A stretch of 64,000 nt of DNA from Streptomyces glaucescens (lineage in GTDB: Bacteria; Actinomycetota; Actinomycetes; Streptomycetales; Streptomycetaceae): assembly GCF_000761215.1 (NCBI RefSeq), contig NZ_CP009438.1, positions 4,481,501 to 4,545,500 on the forward strand, given 5' to 3'. The translations under genes were made by a program, and so were the position numbers. The notes under the pieces are model-generated. The model saw nothing but the letters and a program-made list of their open reading frames with translations, was not told the DNA's origin and did not search any database. Of the stretch, positions 55,599 through 63,423 are shown piece after piece; the first letter of the stretch is position 1, and every line of letters starts with the position of its first letter.

Positions 55599-58511
55599 AT
55601 GGGGGCAACGTTGACCGACACCACGCAGCGCTTCTTCGTCAGCTACGCGGGCCCGGACCGGGCCTGGGCGGAGTGGGTCGCCTGGCAGCTGAAGCGGACC
55701 GGGTGCGAGGTCGAACTGGACCGGTGGGACTGGCACACGGGAGACGACCTCGTCCAGCGGACGAGCCTCGCCCTCGACCGGGCCGACGCGGTGGTCGCCC
55801 TGTTCTCGCGGCAGTACTTCGCCCCCGAGCGCTGGACCGCAGACGAGTGGACCGCCACCGTGGCCGCGCGGGGACGGCTCATCCCGGTGGCGATCGAACC
55901 CCTGGCCGACGACGACATCCCCGCCGTCCTGGCCGGGAAGCTGCGCACCGATCTCCACGGGCTGGACGAGACCGCCGCCACCTCCGCCCTGCTCGAAGCC
56001 GTCCACGGACCGTCCGCCCCCACCGGCCCGGCGGCCTTCCCCGGCGCCCCCTCGGCCGGGGTCCCCGCGGAACCCGATCCGCAGCACCCGCGGCTGCCCG
56101 GCAGCGCCGGTCCTGCCGAGGTGTGGAACGTGCGCCGCCGGAACCCGGACTTCTCCGGCCGCGACGCCGAAATGGTCCGGCTCCGCTCCGGGCTGCTCAG
56201 CGGGCGCCACGCCGTCGTCCAGGCGCTGCACGGCATGGGCGGCATCGGGAAGACCCAGATCGCGCTGGAGTACGCCCACCGGTTCGCCAGCCAGTACGAC
56301 ATCGTGTGGTGGGTCGACGCCGAACAGGCCGACCAGTTGCCCGTCCGCTACACCGAACTCGCCGACCGCCTCGGCATCGCCAAACCCGACGCCGGTACCG
56401 AGGCCAACGCCCGCCTGCTCCTCCAGCACCTGCGGACGCGGCACCGCTGGCTCCTCGTCCTCGACAACGCCGAACAGCCCGACCAGATCGACGCCTGGCT
56501 CCCCGAGGGCCCCGGCCACGTCCTGATCACCTCCCGCAACCCGGGCTGGCACGGCATCGCCCACCACAGCCACTTGGACGTGTTCACCCGCGCCGACTCC
56601 CTGGCCTACCTCCAGGCCCGTGTGCCGGGGATCACCCCCGAGGAGGCCGGCCTCCTGGCGCAGGACCTCGGCGACCTGCCGCTCGCCCTCGCCCAGGCCG
56701 CCGGCGTGCTGCACAGCGGCATGTCCCTGGACCGGTACCGCGAACTCCTGGCCACCAACACCGCGCGTCTCCTCCACGAGAGCGACGTCCGCGACTACCC
56801 CGTACCGCTGGCCGCGACCGTCGGGATCGCCGTCGCACGCCTCACGGACGGCGGTCACCGCGAAGCGACCGCCCTGCTCCGCCTCGGGTGCTTCCTCGGC
56901 CCCGAGCCCATCCCCACCGCCTGGCTGGAGACGGCCCGCCCCGGGCTGGCCACCATCCCCGGCGACTCGGCCGACCCGATGTGGCTCAGGAACGCCCTGC
57001 AGCACCTCAGCCGCTTCGGACTGGCCCGCACCGACTTCGGCACCTTCCAGATCCACCGCCTCACGCAGGCCATCCTCCGGGCTCAGACCACCCCCGACCT
57101 GGCCCCGGCGGTCCGGGACGACGTCGCCGCCGTCCTCGCCGCGACCGACGTCGGCGACCCGCACGCTCCGGCCGACTGGCCCGCCTGGTCCTCACTCACC
57201 GCCCACCTCGCGACCCCACACGTCACCGCCGCGATCGCCGGCCGGCCCGCACTGCGCCCGACGCTCCTGAAGGCCGTCCGTTTCCTCCTCGCGAGCGGTC
57301 AGTCGCGCGCCGCGCTCGACCTCACCACGACGCTGGACCAGGCGTGGAGCGCCGACCTGGGGCCGGATCACCCCGATGTCCTCACCTGCGCGGAACACCT
57401 GGGGCACGCCACGGCGAGCCTGGGCGACTACGCGAAAGCCCGGGCCATCATCGAGGACACCTACGCCCGCCGCCGCCGGGTCCTGGGCGAGGACCATCCC
57501 AGCACCCTCCAGTCCGCCAACAATCTGGCCAACACCCTGGGGGACCTGGGGGAGTACGCGCAGTCCCGCCGGATGCAGGAGGACGTCCTCGCCCGCCGTC
57601 GCCGTCTGCTGGGCGAGGATCACCCCGACACCCTCCAGTCCGCCAGCAACCTGGCCAACACGCTGGGGGACCTTGGGGAGTACGCGCGGTCCCGCGGGAT
57701 GCAGGAGGACGTCCTCGCCCGCCGTCGCCGCGTGCTGGACGAGGACCATCTCGACACCCTGGTCTCCGCCGACCTCCTCGCCGGCACCCTGGCCGCACTG
57801 GGGGAGTACGAGCAGGCCCGCCGGATGCAGGAGGACGTCCTCGCCCGTCGCCGCCGGGTGCTGGGGGACGACCACCCCGACACCCTCAGCACGGCCAACA
57901 ACCTCGCCAGGACGCTCAGCCAGACGGGCGATCAGGCCGCGGCCCGTCCGATGCAGGAGGACGTCCTCGCCCGTAGCCGCCGTCTCCTGGGTGACGATCA
58001 CCCGCACACGCTCACCGCGGCCAACAACCTCGCCAGCATCCTGGCGAGGCTGGGGGAGCATGCGGAGGCCCGCCGGATGGGGGAGGACGTCCTCGCCCGC
58101 CGCCGCCGGGTGCTGGGCGACGACCACCCCGACACGCTCACCACGGCCAACAACCTCGCCAGCACCCTGGGAAGGCTGGGGGACTATGCGGAGGCCCGCC
58201 GGATGGAGGAGGACGTCCTCGCCCGTCGCCGCCGGGTGCTGGGCGACGACCACCCCGACACGCTCACCGCGGCCAACAACCTCGCCAGCACCCTGGGTGC
58301 CCTCCGCCGTTACCAGGAGGCCGTCGATCTCCTGAAGGACACCCGCGTCCGCTCCCTGAACGTCCTCGGCCCCGAGCACCCCGACACGGTGCGGGTCACC
58401 CGGAATCTCGCAGCGGCGCTGACCGCGGCGGGACGGAGGTACGAGGCCCAGCAGTTGACGGACGGCAAGCCGAAGAAGGACAAGCGCCGGTTCGGCCGCA
58501 GACGGCGGTGA
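55599..58511 (+). CDS. TIR / NB-ARC / TPR STAND protein (NLR-like)
   Basis: The 970-residue protein has a TIR domain (residues 8-135: RFFVSYAGPDRAWAEWVAWQ; SRQYFAPERWTADEW, where Glu83 matches the catalytic Glu of NAD-cleaving TIRs), an NB-ARC ATPase (RNPDFSGRDAEM 181-192; Walker A GMGGIGKT 212-219; Walker B LLVLDN 285-290; TSR 311-313; DLPLAL 359-364), and about nine 42-residue TPRs from 585 to 945, ending in a basic tail. This architecture is that of bacterial STAND sensors, several of which defend against phages by NAD depletion. Start: ATG 55599; GTG 55578 and TTG 55611 (with GGGGG) are alternatives. It stands alone beside tRNA-Tyr. Confidence 0.9.
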   Translation: MGATLTDTTQRFFVSYAGPDRAWAEWVAWQLKRTGCEVELDRWDWHTGDDLVQRTSLALDRADAVVALFSRQYFAPERWTADEWTATVAARGRLIPVAIEPLADDDIPAVLAGKLRTDLHGLDETAATSALLEAVHGPSAPTGPAAFPGAPSAGVPAEPDPQHPRLPGSAGPAEVWNVRRRNPDFSGRDAEMVRLRSGLLSGRHAVVQALHGMGGIGKTQIALEYAHRFASQYDIVWWVDAEQADQLPVRYTELADRLGIAKPDAGTEANARLLLQHLRTRHRWLLVLDNAEQPDQIDAWLPEGPGHVLITSRNPGWHGIAHHSHLDVFTRADSLAYLQARVPGITPEEAGLLAQDLGDLPLALAQAAGVLHSGMSLDRYRELLATNTARLLHESDVRDYPVPLAATVGIAVARLTDGGHREATALLRLGCFLGPEPIPTAWLETARPGLATIPGDSADPMWLRNALQHLSRFGLARTDFGTFQIHRLTQAILRAQTTPDLAPAVRDDVAAVLAATDVGDPHAPADWPAWSSLTAHLATPHVTAAIAGRPALRPTLLKAVRFLLASGQSRAALDLTTTLDQAWSADLGPDHPDVLTCAEHLGHATASLGDYAKARAIIEDTYARRRRVLGEDHPSTLQSANNLANTLGDLGEYAQSRRMQEDVLARRRRLLGEDHPDTLQSASNLANTLGDLGEYARSRGMQEDVLARRRRVLDEDHLDTLVSADLLAGTLAALGEYEQARRMQEDVLARRRRVLGDDHPDTLSTANNLARTLSQTGDQAAARPMQEDVLARSRRLLGDDHPHTLTAANNLASILARLGEHAEARRMGEDVLARRRRVLGDDHPDTLTTANNLASTLGRLGDYAEARRMEEDVLARRRRVLGDDHPDTLTAANNLASTLGALRRYQEAVDLLKDTRVRSLNVLGPEHPDTVRVTRNLAAALTAAGRRYEAQQLTDGKPKKDKRRFGRRRR
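57483..58364 (+). repeat. Seven tandem 126-bp repeats encoding the TPRs
   Basis: Repeats start at 57483 and every 126 bases to 58239, each coding for LG(E/D)DHP(D)TL...NNLA.TL..LG.YA.ARRMQEDVLARRRRV-type units; a diverged unit precedes (57357) and one follows (58365). Units 6 and 7 are the most alike at the DNA level. The exact period keeps the frame, so recombination could change the repeat number. Confidence 0.92.
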
Positions 58512-58547
58512 CGGCCGGGCGCCGGTGCCGCGCGGCACACTGGTGCC

Positions 58548-58763
58548 ATGCCGTCGTCCCGCCGCAGAACCTGCCCCGAGTGCCGTCGTGACATCGCCGT
58601 CGTCGCCGGACGGTTCGCCCGGCACGATCCGCCCGGCGCCCGCGCGAGCGGGCGGCTGGTGTCCTGCCCGGGGTCACGGCGCCAGGCGCAACTCGGGGCC
58701 GTGCAGCCGTCGCTGGACGGCTATGCGGTGCCCGAGGTCCCGGGCCAGCTGCCGTTGTTCTGA
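58548..58763 (+). CDS. Small Cys-containing protein, function unknown
   Basis: A 71-residue protein starting MPSSRRRTCPECRRDIAVVAG, with CPEC, then FARHDPPG, LVSCPGSRR and a C-terminus VPEVPGQLPLF. The three Cys plus His could bind zinc. Codon use is Streptomyces-like and it reads as a real gene that I recognise only as a conserved-looking small Streptomyces protein, not by function. It lies 36 bases after the TIR gene on the same strand, so co-expression is possible. Confidence 0.65.
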   Translation: MPSSRRRTCPECRRDIAVVAGRFARHDPPGARASGRLVSCPGSRRQAQLGAVQPSLDGYAVPEVPGQLPLF

Positions 58764-58784
58764 CGAACCAGCCGCGCGGTGCGC

Positions 58785-59441
58785 TCAGTTGCCGGCGACC
58801 GACTTCACCGCCACCGGGACCGGCGTCGACCCGCTGACCAGCTCCAGGGTCAGGCCGGCCGTCGCGGGGGTCTCCAGCAGTTCGGCCAGTACGGCGGCCA
58901 CGTCGTCGCGCGGGACCGGGCCACGGCCCGTGTGCGCCTCCAGGCGGACCAGACCCGTGCCGGCCTCGTCCGTCAGCGAACCGGGGCGCAGGATCGTCCA
59001 GTCGAGGGCGTCCAGGCCCTGCACGTACGCGTCGGCCTCGCCCTTGGCGCGCAGGTAGACGTCGAAGATCTCGTCGCCCTCGTGGCGGGGGTCCGCCCCC
59101 ATCGAGGACACGACCAGGAACCTCCGGACGCGCGCGCGGACCGCCGCGTCCGCGAACAGCACCGCCGCGCCCTTGTCCACCGTGTCCTTGCGGGCCGCCC
59201 CGCTGCCGGGCCCCGCACCCGCCGCGAACACCGCCGCGTCGGCGCCCTGAAGATGCGCGGCGACCTCCTCGACCGTGGCCGACTCCAGGTCCAGCAGCAC
59301 CGGTTCGGCGCCCGCCTCCCGCAGGTCGTCGCCCTGCTCCTCGCGGCGGATGATGCCCGCCACCTCGTAGCCGCGCGTGGCGAGCAGCCGCTCCAGCCGC
59401 CGCGCGATCTGACCATGACCACCAGCGATGACAATGCGCAT
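58785..59441 (-). CDS. Atypical SDR-family NAD(P)-binding protein
   Basis: The 218-residue protein opens MRIVIAGGHGQIARRLERLLATRGYEV, with the Rossmann GGHGQIAR, followed by VLLDLES, AAVFAAGAGPGSGAARKD, RFLVVSSMGADPRHEGDE, and LDWTILRPGSLTDE. This is the NAD(P)H-binding (NmrA-like, YwnB-type) group without the classical YxxxK pair being clear. Substrate unknown. It is followed downstream by the small protein and transcribed convergently with it. Confidence 0.88.
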   Translation of the reverse strand: MRIVIAGGHGQIARRLERLLATRGYEVAGIIRREEQGDDLREAGAEPVLLDLESATVEEVAAHLQGADAAVFAAGAGPGSGAARKDTVDKGAAVLFADAAVRARVRRFLVVSSMGADPRHEGDEIFDVYLRAKGEADAYVQGLDALDWTILRPGSLTDEAGTGLVRLEAHTGRGPVPRDDVAAVLAELLETPATAGLTLELVSGSTPVPVAVKSVAGN

Positions 59442-59567
59442 GTCTTCGACCGTACGCCCGGACGCCCGCCCGCGCCGCACGACCCGCCTGGACCGGGAGA
59501 GCGCGCGGCGCGGGGGCACTGGGACCCGGGAGCAGGGGCCCGTTCGCCGACGGGGCCGGGAGTCCGT

Positions 59568-60827
59568 TCAGGAGGGCTCCGCCCGCCCCTGCTGCGGCAG
59601 GCCGGGCTGCCCCGCCGCGACGGAGTCGCAGTACTCGCGTACCGCGCTGGTCCGCGCCACCACGCGCCCCCGGTGCACCACGATCCGGCTGTAGCCCAGA
59701 CAGAGCGCGCCGGCCAGCCGGTCCCCGCGCACGGCCAGCAGTTCCGCGGGAAAACCGGCCTCCACGCGGACCTCGGGCAGGCCCAGCGCGGCCCGCGCGG
59801 ACGCGCTGACGGTGTCGTACGCCTCCTCGGGGGACAGGCCCTCGCGGGAGGCCAGCAGGTAGGCCGCCTCCAGGGGGTCGCCGCGACCGACGGGGTTGGA
59901 CACGTCCCGCAGGGCACCGCTGCCCGCCGCGACCCGGACGCCGGCGGCGCGCAGGAGTCGTACGGGCGCCGTGCCGCGGTGGTCCGCGCCCCCGCAGCCG
60001 CCCTGGGGCAGGCACACCACCGTCACCCCCGCCGCCGCGAGCTGGTCCGCCGTCCGGGAGGCCAGGTCGGCGGGCAGGCGCGCGAGCCCGGCGCACGGCC
60101 CGACCGTCACACCGGGCCGCAGGCCGCCCGCCATGGCGGCGAGCCGGGCCAGCCGCGCCGGATCGGTGGCGTCGGTGTGCAGGTCGACCGGGCGGCCGTG
60201 CTCGGAGGCGACCTCCAGGACGGCCTCCACGTAGCCGGTGGGGTCGGGGTCCGCGTCGGGACACCCGCCGACCACGCGGGCACCCATCTGCACCGCGTCC
60301 CGCAGCACGGCGAGCCCGTCCGCCCCGGCCACCCCGGTCAGCACCCGCGGCATCGCCACCGTCGTCAGCTCCGCGAGCCCGCGCAGCGACCGCCCCGCCG
60401 TGAGCACCGCGCCCAGGGCGCCCAGTCCCTGGACGTCCCCCACGCGCACGTGGGCCCGCAGCGCGGTCGCGCCGTGGGCGAGCTGCAGCAGGGCGGCCTC
60501 CGTGGCCCGGCGCCGGACGTCCGGGGGGTCGTGGCTGACCGGTCCGCCGGTGTCGGCGGACAGCGCCGTGTCCGCGTGGGCGTGCGGCTCCACGGGGGCC
60601 GGCAGCAGCAGGTAGCCCGCCAGGTCCACCCGCGCGCCCCGCGCGCGCGTGCCGCCCAGGCTGCCGGCCGTGCCGACCGCCTCGATCCGGGCGCCGCTCA
60701 GCCGTACGTCGACCGTGCGGCCGTCGGTCAGCCGCGCCCCGCACAGCAGCAGGGCCCTCTCGGGCTGTCCCGGGGAACCGGAGGGGGACGGCGACGAGGG
60801 GGGCGGTTGCGGCTGGCTCTCGGACAT
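59568..60827 (-). CDS. Amidohydrolase-fold protein lacking key catalytic residues
   Basis: The 419-residue protein resembles cytosine-deaminase-type amidohydrolases: an ARLTDGRTVDVRLSGARIEAVG beta sandwich, the HxH pair His82/His84 in EPHAHAD, His217 in VDLHTDATDP, and the C-terminal EVRVEAGFPAELLAVRGDRL. But the catalytic Glu after His217 is Ala220, the next His is Pro244 (VTVGPCAG), and the metal Asp before LRD is Gly304 (GSGALRD). It may be a pseudoenzyme or use other chemistry. The N-terminal 25 residues are Pro/Ser-rich. Confidence 0.82.
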   Translation of the reverse strand: MSESQPQPPPSSPSPSGSPGQPERALLLCGARLTDGRTVDVRLSGARIEAVGTAGSLGGTRARGARVDLAGYLLLPAPVEPHAHADTALSADTGGPVSHDPPDVRRRATEAALLQLAHGATALRAHVRVGDVQGLGALGAVLTAGRSLRGLAELTTVAMPRVLTGVAGADGLAVLRDAVQMGARVVGGCPDADPDPTGYVEAVLEVASEHGRPVDLHTDATDPARLARLAAMAGGLRPGVTVGPCAGLARLPADLASRTADQLAAAGVTVVCLPQGGCGGADHRGTAPVRLLRAAGVRVAAGSGALRDVSNPVGRGDPLEAAYLLASREGLSPEEAYDTVSASARAALGLPEVRVEAGFPAELLAVRGDRLAGALCLGYSRIVVHRGRVVARTSAVREYCDSVAAGQPGLPQQGRAEPS

Positions 60828-61061
60828 CGCGTTCCAGTGGCTCGGAGCTGTGCCCGGGGCGGCACAAGATCACACAGAGTGAGTCGAGCGTAGGACGGCG
60901 GCCCCGCGCGGGCGGGGAGGAGCGCAATAGTCGTACCGGTGTGGTCCCGCGGGCCACAGGGCCGCGCGGGGCTGCCGGGAGGCCCGTGGGACCGTCCCGC
61001 GCGGGGGCCGGGAAACGGATTTGGGCGAACGGCGGGCGACCGTGTAATGTCTTCATCGCTC

Positions 61062-61134
61062 GCCCCAATAGCTCAGTCGGCAGAGCGTCTCCATGGTAAG
61101 GAGAAGGTCAACGGTTCGATTCCGTTTTGGGGCT
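61062..61134 (+). tRNA. tRNA-Thr (GGT)
   Basis: A 73-nt tRNA with acceptor GCCCCAA/TTGGGGC, anticodon stem TCTCC/GGAGA and loop ATGGTAA giving anticodon GGT. CCA is not encoded. It is 46 bases upstream of tRNA-Met, an order conserved in actinobacteria ahead of rpmG. Confidence 0.96.
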
Positions 61135-61180
61135 CTGGTGTGAGAGGTTCCCGCCGCGAGGCGGGGCCCGATCGCATCAC

Positions 61181-61253
61181 AGCGGTGTAGCTCAGTCGGT
61201 AGAGCAAGCGGCTCATAATCGCTGTGTCACCGGTTCAAGTCCGGTCACCGCTA
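61181..61253 (+). tRNA. tRNA-Met (CAT), elongator type
   Basis: A 73-nt tRNA with acceptor AGCGGTG/CACCGCT, a fully paired first base (so not the initiator form), anticodon stem AGCGG/TCGCT and loop CTCATAA (CAT). CCA not encoded. Followed by rpmG. Confidence 0.95.
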
Positions 61254-61342
61254 CTGACAGTAGCCGATTGCGGGGTCGGTCCTTCGGTCGGCTACTCTTC
61301 TATGCGTTAGTTTGTCCCATCCGTTCGTCAAGGAGCACTCAC

Positions 61343-61507
61343 GTGGCTGCCACCGACGTCCGCCCGAAGATCACGCTGGCCTGCGTGGAGTGCAAGGAGC
61401 GGAACTACATCACCAAGAAGAACCGGCGTAACAACCCGGACCGTCTTGAGATGAAGAAGCACTGCCCGCGTTGCAACGCGCACACCGCGCACCGCGAAAC
61501 GCGATAA
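61343..61507 (+). CDS. rpmG: 50S ribosomal protein L33, zinc-binding (C+) form
   Basis: This 54-residue ribosomal protein has ITLACVECKERNYITKKNRRNNPDRLE and HCPRCNAHTAHRETR; the two CxxC pairs bind zinc, marking the C+ form used when zinc is sufficient. The GTG start has AAGGAG upstream. The order tRNA-Thr, tRNA-Met, rpmG, two MaoC genes matches the thrT-metT-rpmG2-hadA-hadB region of Mycobacterium tuberculosis. A very strong terminator follows. Confidence 0.97.
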   Translation: MAATDVRPKITLACVECKERNYITKKNRRNNPDRLEMKKHCPRCNAHTAHRETR

Positions 61508-61519
61508 AAAAGGCTCGTT

Positions 61520-61558
61520 CGCGAGGCCGCCCCCGCAGTCCTGGGGGGCGGCCTCGCG
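61520..61558 (+). terminator. Strong terminator after rpmG
   Basis: A perfect 15-bp stem CGCGAGGCCGCCCCC / GGGGGCGGCCTCGCG with a 9-base loop, followed by GCGTTTT. Confidence 0.92.
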
Positions 61559-61644
61559 GCGTTTTCCCGGTCACCCGGGACGCGTACCTGTAGAGGGCCG
61601 TCGTTCGGCGGTCAACCACAGCAGACACCAGGAGGTGCCGAGCC

Positions 61645-62097
61645 ATGGCGCTCGACCAGTCCTTCGTGGGGCGTACCTACCCGCCCACCGAGCCCTACGA
61701 AGTGGGCCGGGAGAAGATCCGGGAGTTCGCGGAGGCGGTGGGAGACGCCAATCCGGCCTACACGGACCAGGAGGCCGCCAAGGCGCTCGGCCACCCCGAT
61801 GTGATCGCCCCGCCCACCTTCGTGTTCGCCATCACGTTCAAGGCCGCCCGGCAGGTCGTCGCCGACCCCCAGCTGGGCCTGGACTACAGCCGCGTGGTGC
61901 ACGGCGACCAGAAGTTCGCCTACCGGCGCCCGGTCCGCGCCGGCGACCGGCTGACGGTCACCTCGACCATCGAGGCGGTCAAGTCGATGGCGGGCAACGA
62001 CATCCTGGACGTCCGCGGTGAGGTCCACGACGAGGCCGGGGAGCACGTCGTGACCGCCTGGACGAAGCTCGTGGCCCGCGCGGCCGAGGAGGCGTGA
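61645..62097 (+). CDS. MaoC-like dehydratase subunit (HadA/FAS1-like N-terminal type)
   Basis: The 150-residue hot-dog protein reads MALDQSFVGRTYPPTEPYEVGREKIREFAEAVGDANPAYTD, HPDVIAPPTFVFAIT and RVVHGDQKFAYRRPVRAGDRL. It is the non-catalytic partner type (HadA/HadC-like) of a heterodimeric (3R)-hydroxyacyl dehydratase. The ATG has AGGAGG upstream. It overlaps nothing but precedes its partner by five bases. In mycobacteria the equivalent pair acts in FAS-II; in Streptomyces the exact substrate is unproven. Confidence 0.92.
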   Translation: MALDQSFVGRTYPPTEPYEVGREKIREFAEAVGDANPAYTDQEAAKALGHPDVIAPPTFVFAITFKAARQVVADPQLGLDYSRVVHGDQKFAYRRPVRAGDRLTVTSTIEAVKSMAGNDILDVRGEVHDEAGEHVVTAWTKLVARAAEEA

Positions 62098-62102
62098 GCA
62101 AG

Positions 62103-62531
62103 ATGACCGCCCAGATCGCGTACGCCGACGTCGAGGTCGGCACCGAACTTCCCGCGCAGACCTTCCCCGTGACCCGCGCCACCCTGGTGCAGTACGCGGG
62201 TGCCTCCGGCGACTTCAACCCGATCCACTGGAACGAGAAGTTCGCCAAGGAGGTCGGACTGCCGGACGTCATCGCGCACGGCATGTTCACCATGGCCGAG
62301 GCGATCCGCGTGGTCACCGACTGGGTCGGCGACCCGGGCGCGGTCGTCGAGTACGGCGTCCGCTTCACCAAGCCCGTCGTCGTCCCGAACGACGACCAGG
62401 GCGCGACCATCGAGGTCAGCGGCAAGGTCGCCGCCAAGCTGGACGACAACACCGTCCGCGTGGACCTCACGGCGACCAGCGCCGGGCAGAAGGTGCTCGG
62501 CATGTCGCGCGCGGTGGTACGGCTGGCCTGA
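62103..62531 (+). CDS. MaoC-like (R)-specific enoyl-CoA/ACP hydratase subunit (HadB type)
   Basis: The 142-residue hot-dog protein has the hydratase-2 motif YAGASGDFNPIHWNEKFAKEVGLPDVIAHGMF with the catalytic Asp and His. It is the catalytic partner of the preceding subunit. ATG 62103 is chosen because GAGGAGG lies ten bases upstream; the GTG at 62094 is too close to that site. Ends with a strong terminator. Confidence 0.94.
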   Translation: MTAQIAYADVEVGTELPAQTFPVTRATLVQYAGASGDFNPIHWNEKFAKEVGLPDVIAHGMFTMAEAIRVVTDWVGDPGAVVEYGVRFTKPVVVPNDDQGATIEVSGKVAAKLDDNTVRVDLTATSAGQKVLGMSRAVVRLA

Positions 62532-62552
62532 CCGCCGCACGGTCATCCGAGC

Positions 62553-62588
62553 GGTAAGGGGCGCCCGCCATCGCGGGCGCCCCTTACC
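62553..62588 (+). terminator. Strong terminator after the MaoC pair
   Basis: A perfect 16-bp stem GGTAAGGGGCGCCCGC / GCGGGCGCCCCTTACC with a CATC loop. Confidence 0.92.
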
Positions 62589-62722
62589 CGTGCCGCACGC
62601 GGACGCCCTTCGGCCCGTGCGGGCCGCGGACGCCCTCCCGCCATTCGCGGCCCCCCGCCGCACGCGGACGCCCCGGACGCCTCTCGGCGTGCCACGTGCC
62701 GCAGCCCCGCGGAAACCACCCC

Positions 62723-62752
62723 TTGACGGAGTTAGTGATTGGCCACTAACTT
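62723..62752 (+). promoter_or_regulatory. Promoter and 20-bp operator of the TetR gene (leaderless start)
   Basis: TTGACG (62723-62728) and TAACTT (62747-62752) with 18-base spacing form a good promoter. Transcription would begin at or within a base or two of the ATG at 62759, so the mRNA is probably leaderless. The operator GTTAGT-N8-ACTAAC (62731-62750, with 7-bp arms GTTAGTG/CACTAAC) lies between the hexamers; the same 20-bp frame precedes the MFS gene. Confidence 0.75.
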
Positions 62753-62758
62753 AATTTC

Positions 62759-63325
62759 ATGGCCAGGATGAGTGCAGAAGAGCGACGCGAGAGCGTCATC
62801 CGCGCGGCGATGGCCGAGTTCGCGCGGAGCGGCTACCACGGCACCTCCACCGAGGCGATCGCCAAGCGGGTGGGAGTCTCGCAGCCGTACCTCTTCCGGC
62901 TCTTCCCCGGCAAGAAGGCGATCTTCCTCGCGGCGGCCCAGCGCTGTCTCGAGGACACGCGCCGGCTGTTCGAGGAGGCCGCGGGTGATCTGAAGGGCGA
63001 GGAGGCCCTGCACGCCATGGCCGCCGCGTACACCCGGCTGATCGCCGAGGAGCCGGAACGGCTGCAGATGCAGTTGCAGACCTACCTCGCGGTGTCCTCC
63101 GCCGAGGCCGCGGGGGACCACGAGTTCGGCGAGATGGTCCGCCGCGGCTGGATGGAGCTGTGGGACGCCGTGCACCTGCCCCTGGGGGCCGACGTCGGGG
63201 AGACCACCACCTTCCTGGCGTACGGGATGCTCATCAACGCCCTCGCGGCGATGGGCTTCCCGCCCGAGCACCGGGTGTGGAACGGGCTGTACATCTCGGC
63301 CCGGGTGCAGGGGGCCTCCGGCTGA
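62759..63325 (+). CDS. TetR-family transcriptional repressor
   Basis: The 188-residue protein has an N-terminal HTH (residues 12-55: ESVIRAAMAEFARSGYHGTSTEAIAKRVGVSQPYLFRLFPGKKAIFLAA) and an alpha-helical ligand domain with one Trp-rich helix (GWMELWDAVHL). It lies just upstream of an MFS efflux gene and both have the same operator, so it very probably represses itself and the pump until a drug-like ligand binds. Confidence 0.94.
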   Translation: MARMSAEERRESVIRAAMAEFARSGYHGTSTEAIAKRVGVSQPYLFRLFPGKKAIFLAAAQRCLEDTRRLFEEAAGDLKGEEALHAMAAAYTRLIAEEPERLQMQLQTYLAVSSAEAAGDHEFGEMVRRGWMELWDAVHLPLGADVGETTTFLAYGMLINALAAMGFPPEHRVWNGLYISARVQGASG

Positions 63326-63367
63326 AGGCTCCGCCCGCTTCTGCGGCGTTCCGTCACGCCCGCAGAA

Positions 63368-63387
63368 GTTAGTCATCAATAACTAAC
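63368..63387 (+). promoter_or_regulatory. TetR operator before the MFS gene
   Basis: GTTAGT-N8-ACTAAC at 63368-63387, with an extended arm AGTTAGT/ACTAACT. It matches the 20-bp operator in front of the TetR gene in both arm sequence and spacing, and lies 37 bases upstream of the MFS start. Confidence 0.8.
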
Positions 63388-63423
63388 TACCGTCGCAGCA
63401 CATGCTCACGCTTTGGGGGAGCG

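Noticed and set aside
57483..58364. CRISPR array
   Set aside because: The 126-bp direct repeats are contiguous, in frame and encode TPRs; there are no unique spacers.
55411..58600. Integrated SLP1-like element next to tRNA-Tyr
   Set aside because: No integrase, excisionase or replication gene is present and I could not see a second copy of the tRNA 3' end downstream. An old remnant cannot be excluded.
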